64,000 bases of DNA from Cepaea nemoralis. Lineage: Eukaryota > Mollusca > Gastropoda > Stylommatophora > Helicidae. The position numbers were made by a program, and so were the translations under genes. The stretch lies in the NCBI GenBank assembly GCA_014155875.1, contig JACEFZ010011691.1:546501-610500 (forward strand). Reading direction: 5' to 3'. The notes under the pieces are model-generated. The model worked only from the letters and a program-made list of their open reading frames with translations, ran no database searches and was not told the origin of the DNA. Below are positions 58,675 through 64,000 of this stretch, piece by piece (position 1 is the stretch's first letter; every line of letters starts with the position of its first letter).

Positions 58675-59547
58675 ACACCATATTGTAGCTCGGTGTTATT
58701 GTTCCACATTGTAGATCAGTGTTATTGTTCCACATTGTAGATCAGTGTTATTGTTCCACATTGTAGATCAGTGTTATTGTTCCACACTGTAGCTCAGTAT
58801 TATTGTTCCACATTGTAGCCCAATGACTGTTCCACATTGTAGCCCAATGTTATTGTTCCACATTGTAGCCCAGTGTTATTGTTCCACATTGTAGATCATT
58901 GTTATTGTTCCACATTGTAGCCCAGTGTTATTGTTCCACATTGTAGATCAGTGTTATTGTTCCACATTGCAGCCCAGTGTTATTGTTCCACATTGTAGAT
59001 CAGTGTTATTGTTCCACATTGTAGATCAGTGTTATTGTTTCACACTGTAGCTCAGTGTTATTGTTCGACATTGTAGCCCAATGACTGTTCCACATTTTAG
59101 CTCAATGTTATTGTTCCACATTGTAGATCATTGTTATTGTTCCACATTGTAGCCCTGTGTTATTGTTCCACATTGTAGATCAGTGTTATTGTTCCACATT
59201 GTAGATCATTGCTAATGTTCCACATTGTAGCCCTGTGTTATTGTTCACATTGTAGATCAGTGTTATTTTTCCACATTGTAGATCATTGTTATTGTTCCAC
59301 ATTGCAGCCCAGTGTTATTGTGCCACATTGCAGCCCAGTGTTATTGTTCCACATTGTAGATCATTGTTATTGTTCCACATTGTAGATCATTGTTATTGTT
59401 CCACATTGTAGATCAGTGTTATTGTTCCACATTGTAGCCCTATGTTATTGTTCCACATTGTAGATCAGTGTTATTGTTCCACACTGTAGATAAGTGTTAT
59501 TGTTCCACATTGTAGTTCATTGTTATTGTTCATGTAATGCAGATGTA
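58675..59547. repeat. 26-bp satellite, left part
   Basis: The unit is GTTCCACATTGTAGATCAGT followed by GTTATT. Variants at positions after GTAG (ATC, CCC, CTC) recur in a non-random order. About 33 copies stand here before the array is interrupted. Confidence 0.95.
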
Positions 59548-61172
<1,625 letters not shown>

Positions 61173-63612
61173 TCCACACTGTAGATCAGTGTTATTATTC
61201 CACACTGTAGATCAGTGTTATTGTTCCACATTGTAGATCAGTGTTATTGTTCCACATTGTAGATCAGTGTTATTGTTCCACATTGTAGATCAGTGTTATT
61301 GTTCCACATTGTAGATCAGTGTTATTGTTCCACATTGTAGATCAGTGTTATTGTTCCACACTGTAGATCAGTGTTATTGTTCCACATTGTAGATCAGTGT
61401 TATTGTTCCACATTGTAGATCAGTGTTATTGTTCCACACTGTAGATCAGTGTTATTGTTCCACATTGTAGATCAGTGTTACTGTTCCACATTGTAGCCCA
61501 GTGTTATTGTTATTGTTCCACATTGTAGATCAGTGTTATTGTTCCACATTGTAGATCAGTGTTATTTTTCCACATTGTAGCTCAGTGTTATTATTCCACA
61601 CTGTAGATCAGTGTTATTGTTCCACATTGTAGATCAGTGTTATTGTTCCACATTGTAGATCAGTGTTATTGTTCCACATTGTAGATCAGTGTTATTGTTC
61701 CACATTGTAGATCAGTGTTACTGTGCCTCAATGTAGATCATCTTATTGTTCTTCATTGCATCCCAGTGTTATTGTTCCACATTGTAGATCAGTGTTATTA
61801 TTCCACATTGTAGATCAGTGTTATTGTTCCACATTGTAGATCAGTGTTATTGTTCCACATTGTAGCTCAGTGTTATTGTTCCACATTGTAGATCAGTGTT
61901 ATTGTTCCACACTGTAGCTCAGTGTTATTGTTCCACATTGTAGATCATTGTTATTGTTCCACATTGTAGCCCTGTGTTATTGTTCCACATTGTAGATCAG
62001 TGTTATTGTTCCACATTGTAACCCAGTGTTATTGTTCCACACTGTAGATCAGTGTTATTGTTCCACATTGTAGCCCTGTGTTATTGTTCCACATTGTAGA
62101 TCAGTGTTATTGTTCCACATTGTAGATCAGTGTTATTGTTCCACATTGTAGATCAGTGTTATTGTTCCACATTGTAGATCAGTGTTATTGTTCCACACTG
62201 TAGATCAGTGTTATTGTTCCACATTGTAGATCAGTGTTATTGTTCCACATTGTAGATCAGTGTTATTGTTCCACACTGTAGCTCAGAGTTATTGTTCCAC
62301 ATTGTAGCTCAGTGTTATTGTTCCACATTGCAGCCCAGTGTTATTGTTCCACATTGTAGCTCAGTGTTATTGTTCCACATTGTAGCTCAGTGTTATTGTT
62401 CCACACTGTAGATCAGTGTTATTGTTCCACATTGTAGATCAGTGTTACTGTTCCACATTGTAGCCCAGTGTTATTGTTATTGTTCCACATTGTAGATCAG
62501 TGTTATTGTTCCACATTGTAGATCAGTGTTATTTTTCCACATTGTAGCTCAGTGTTATTATTCCACACTGTAGATCAGTGTTATTGTTCCACATTGTAGA
62601 TCAGTGTTATTGTTCCACATTGTAGATCAGTGTTATTGTTCCACATTGTAGATCAGTGTTATTGTTCCACATTGTACATCAGTGTTACTGTGCCTCAATG
62701 TAGATCATCTTATTGTTCTTCATTGCATCCCAGTGTTATTGTTCCACATTGTAGATCAGTGTTATTATTCCACATTGTAGATCAGTGTTATTGTTCCACA
62801 TTGTAGATCAGTGTTATTGTTCCACATTGTAGCTCAGTGTTATTGTTCCACATTGTAGATCAGTGTTATTGTTCCACACTGTAGCTCAGTGTTATTGTTC
62901 CACATTGTAGATCATTGTTATTGTTCCACATTGTAGCCCTGTGTTATTGTTCCACATTGTAGATCAGTGTTATTGTTCCACATTGTAACCCAGTGTTATT
63001 GTTCCACACTGTAGATCAGTGTTATTGTTCCACATTGTAGCCCTGTGTTATTGTTCCACATTGTAGATCAGTGTTATTGTTCCACATTGTAGATCAGTGT
63101 TATTGTTCCACATTGTAGATCAGTGTTATTGTTCCACACTGTAGCTCAGTGTTATTGTTCCACATTGTAGCCCTGTGTTATTTTTCCACATTGTAGCTCA
63201 GTGTTATTGTTCCACATTGTAGATCAGTGTTATTGTTCCACATTGTAGATCAGTGTTATTGTTCCACATTGTAGCCCTGTGTTATTTTTCCACATTGTAG
63301 CTCAGTGTTATTGTTCCACATTGTAGATCACTGTTATTGTTCCACATTGTAGATCAGTGTTATTGTTCCACATTGTAGATCAGTGTTATTGTTCCACACT
63401 GTAGATCAGTGTTATTGTTCCACATTGTAGATCAGTGTTATTGTTCCACATTGTAGCCCAGCGTTATTGTTCCACATTGTAGATCAGTGTTATTGTTCCA
63501 CATTGTAGATCAGTGTTATTGTTCCACACTATAGCTCAGTGTTATTGTTCCACATTGTAGCCCTGTGTTATTTTTCCACATTGTAGCTCAGTGTTATTGT
63601 TCCACATTGAGC
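61173..63612. repeat. 26-bp satellite, right part, with 967-bp higher-order repeat
   Basis: About 93 copies. Unusual landmarks (a CAGTGTTATTGTTATTGTTCC expansion, TTATTTTTCC, and GTGCCTCAATGTAGATCATC with TTATTGTTCTTCATTGCATC) occur at 61500-61770 and again 967 bp later (62470-62740), and the order of variant units between is the same to at least 63020. This shows a recent block duplication of about 37 units. Confidence 0.93.
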
Positions 63613-64000
63613 TCAGTGTTAGGGGATGTGTGAGTGGCTTAGGAATGTGTAGGTGGGTGAGGGATCTGTATGTGTCAGGGCGGGATGCGTGAGTGGGTGG
63701 AGGATGTGTATGGGTGGGAGGATGTGTGTGGGTGGGGTATGTGTGATCAAGAGATGTTTGGTTGGGGGTGGGGGTGTGTGGATGCGTAGTGGAGGATATG
63801 TGAGTGTGTGTTGGTGGATGGGTGGTGATGTGTGAGTGGGGAGAGGTGTGTGGTGTGTTGGTTGGGGATATGTGTGTGGTGTATGGGTGGGGGATGTTTG
63901 TGTGGGTGGGAAATTTGTGTGGTGTGTGGATGGTGGCATGTGCAGTGTGGATGGGTGAGGGTATCTGTGTGGGTTGGGTGGGGATATTGTGTGGTGTATG
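63613..64000 (+). mobile_element. G-rich dispersed element, copy 4, runs off the window
   Basis: It follows the satellite abruptly after AGTGTTA. The order of phrases (GTGTGAGTGGCTTAGGAATG, TGTCAGGGCGGGATGCGTGA, TGTGATCAAGAGATGTTTGG, GCGTAGTGGAGGATATGTGA) is the same as at 59910-60065 and, inverted, at 35690-35860, which proves a common origin. Confidence 0.8.

Overview
This is animal (metazoan) genomic DNA with almost no intact host gene. There is no operon structure. The coding matter is splicing-type eukaryotic sequence and transposable elements, separated by long minisatellites. The species cannot be fixed from the sequence. An invertebrate, most plausibly a mollusc or another lophotrochozoan, is my best guess, based on the mixture of a C2H2 zinc-finger expansion, Gmr1-like and canonical Ty3/gypsy elements, RTE-like and RNase-H-bearing LINEs, a Penelope-like fragment, hAT and mariner DNA transposons and abundant minisatellites. 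All family assignments are by eye; no searches were run.

Layout. 1-4 kb: AT-rich non-coding DNA, a 34-bp minisatellite (1989-2536) and decayed tandem repeats. 4.0-5.8 kb: a hAT-type MITE with a perfect 8-bp target duplication and a deleted mariner-like element with long inverted repeats. 5.9-7.8 kb: abutting minus-strand fragments of two RNase-H LINEs and a Penelope-like GIY-YIG endonuclease. 8.5-11.8 kb: dispersed repeat pairs, a leucine-rich-repeat pseudogene and a LINE 3' end. 11.75-20.06 kb: LTR element A. 20.06-26.34 kb: LTR element B, canonical Ty3/gypsy order, no LTRs seen. 26.35-27.08 kb: BovB/RTE-like endonuclease fragment. 27.08-50.35 kb: one minus-strand C2H2 zinc-finger exon (about 47 fingers) split into three blocks by LINE B (27718-38593, itself carrying LINE A and two other elements) and by LTR element C (39848-47403). 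50.5-56.6 kb: minisatellites, one interrupted by a 4.2-kb hAT element that carries at least four later insertions. 56.9-58.5 kb: another RNase-H LINE fragment and a probable solo LTR. 58.7-63.6 kb: a 26-bp satellite with a 967-bp higher-order repeat, interrupted by a G-rich dispersed element that appears at four places in the window.

The most notable system is the pair of LTR elements A and C. Both encode gag, protease, integrase, reverse transcriptase and RNase H in that order, so integrase lies upstream of reverse transcriptase, opposite to ordinary Ty3/gypsy elements (element B next door has the ordinary order). This is the Gmr1-like arrangement, and the gag C-terminal half of both looks like the SCAN domain, which is known to derive from Gmr1-like gag and to be fused to C2H2 zinc fingers in vertebrates. 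Here element C sits physically inside a C2H2 zinc-finger exon, on the opposite strand.

Nothing here appears mobile now: A and C carry stops and frameshifts, C lacks the YxDD box, B is broken, and the LINEs and DNA transposons are truncated. The zinc-finger exon itself has many small indels, so it is either a pseudogene or poorly polished assembly.
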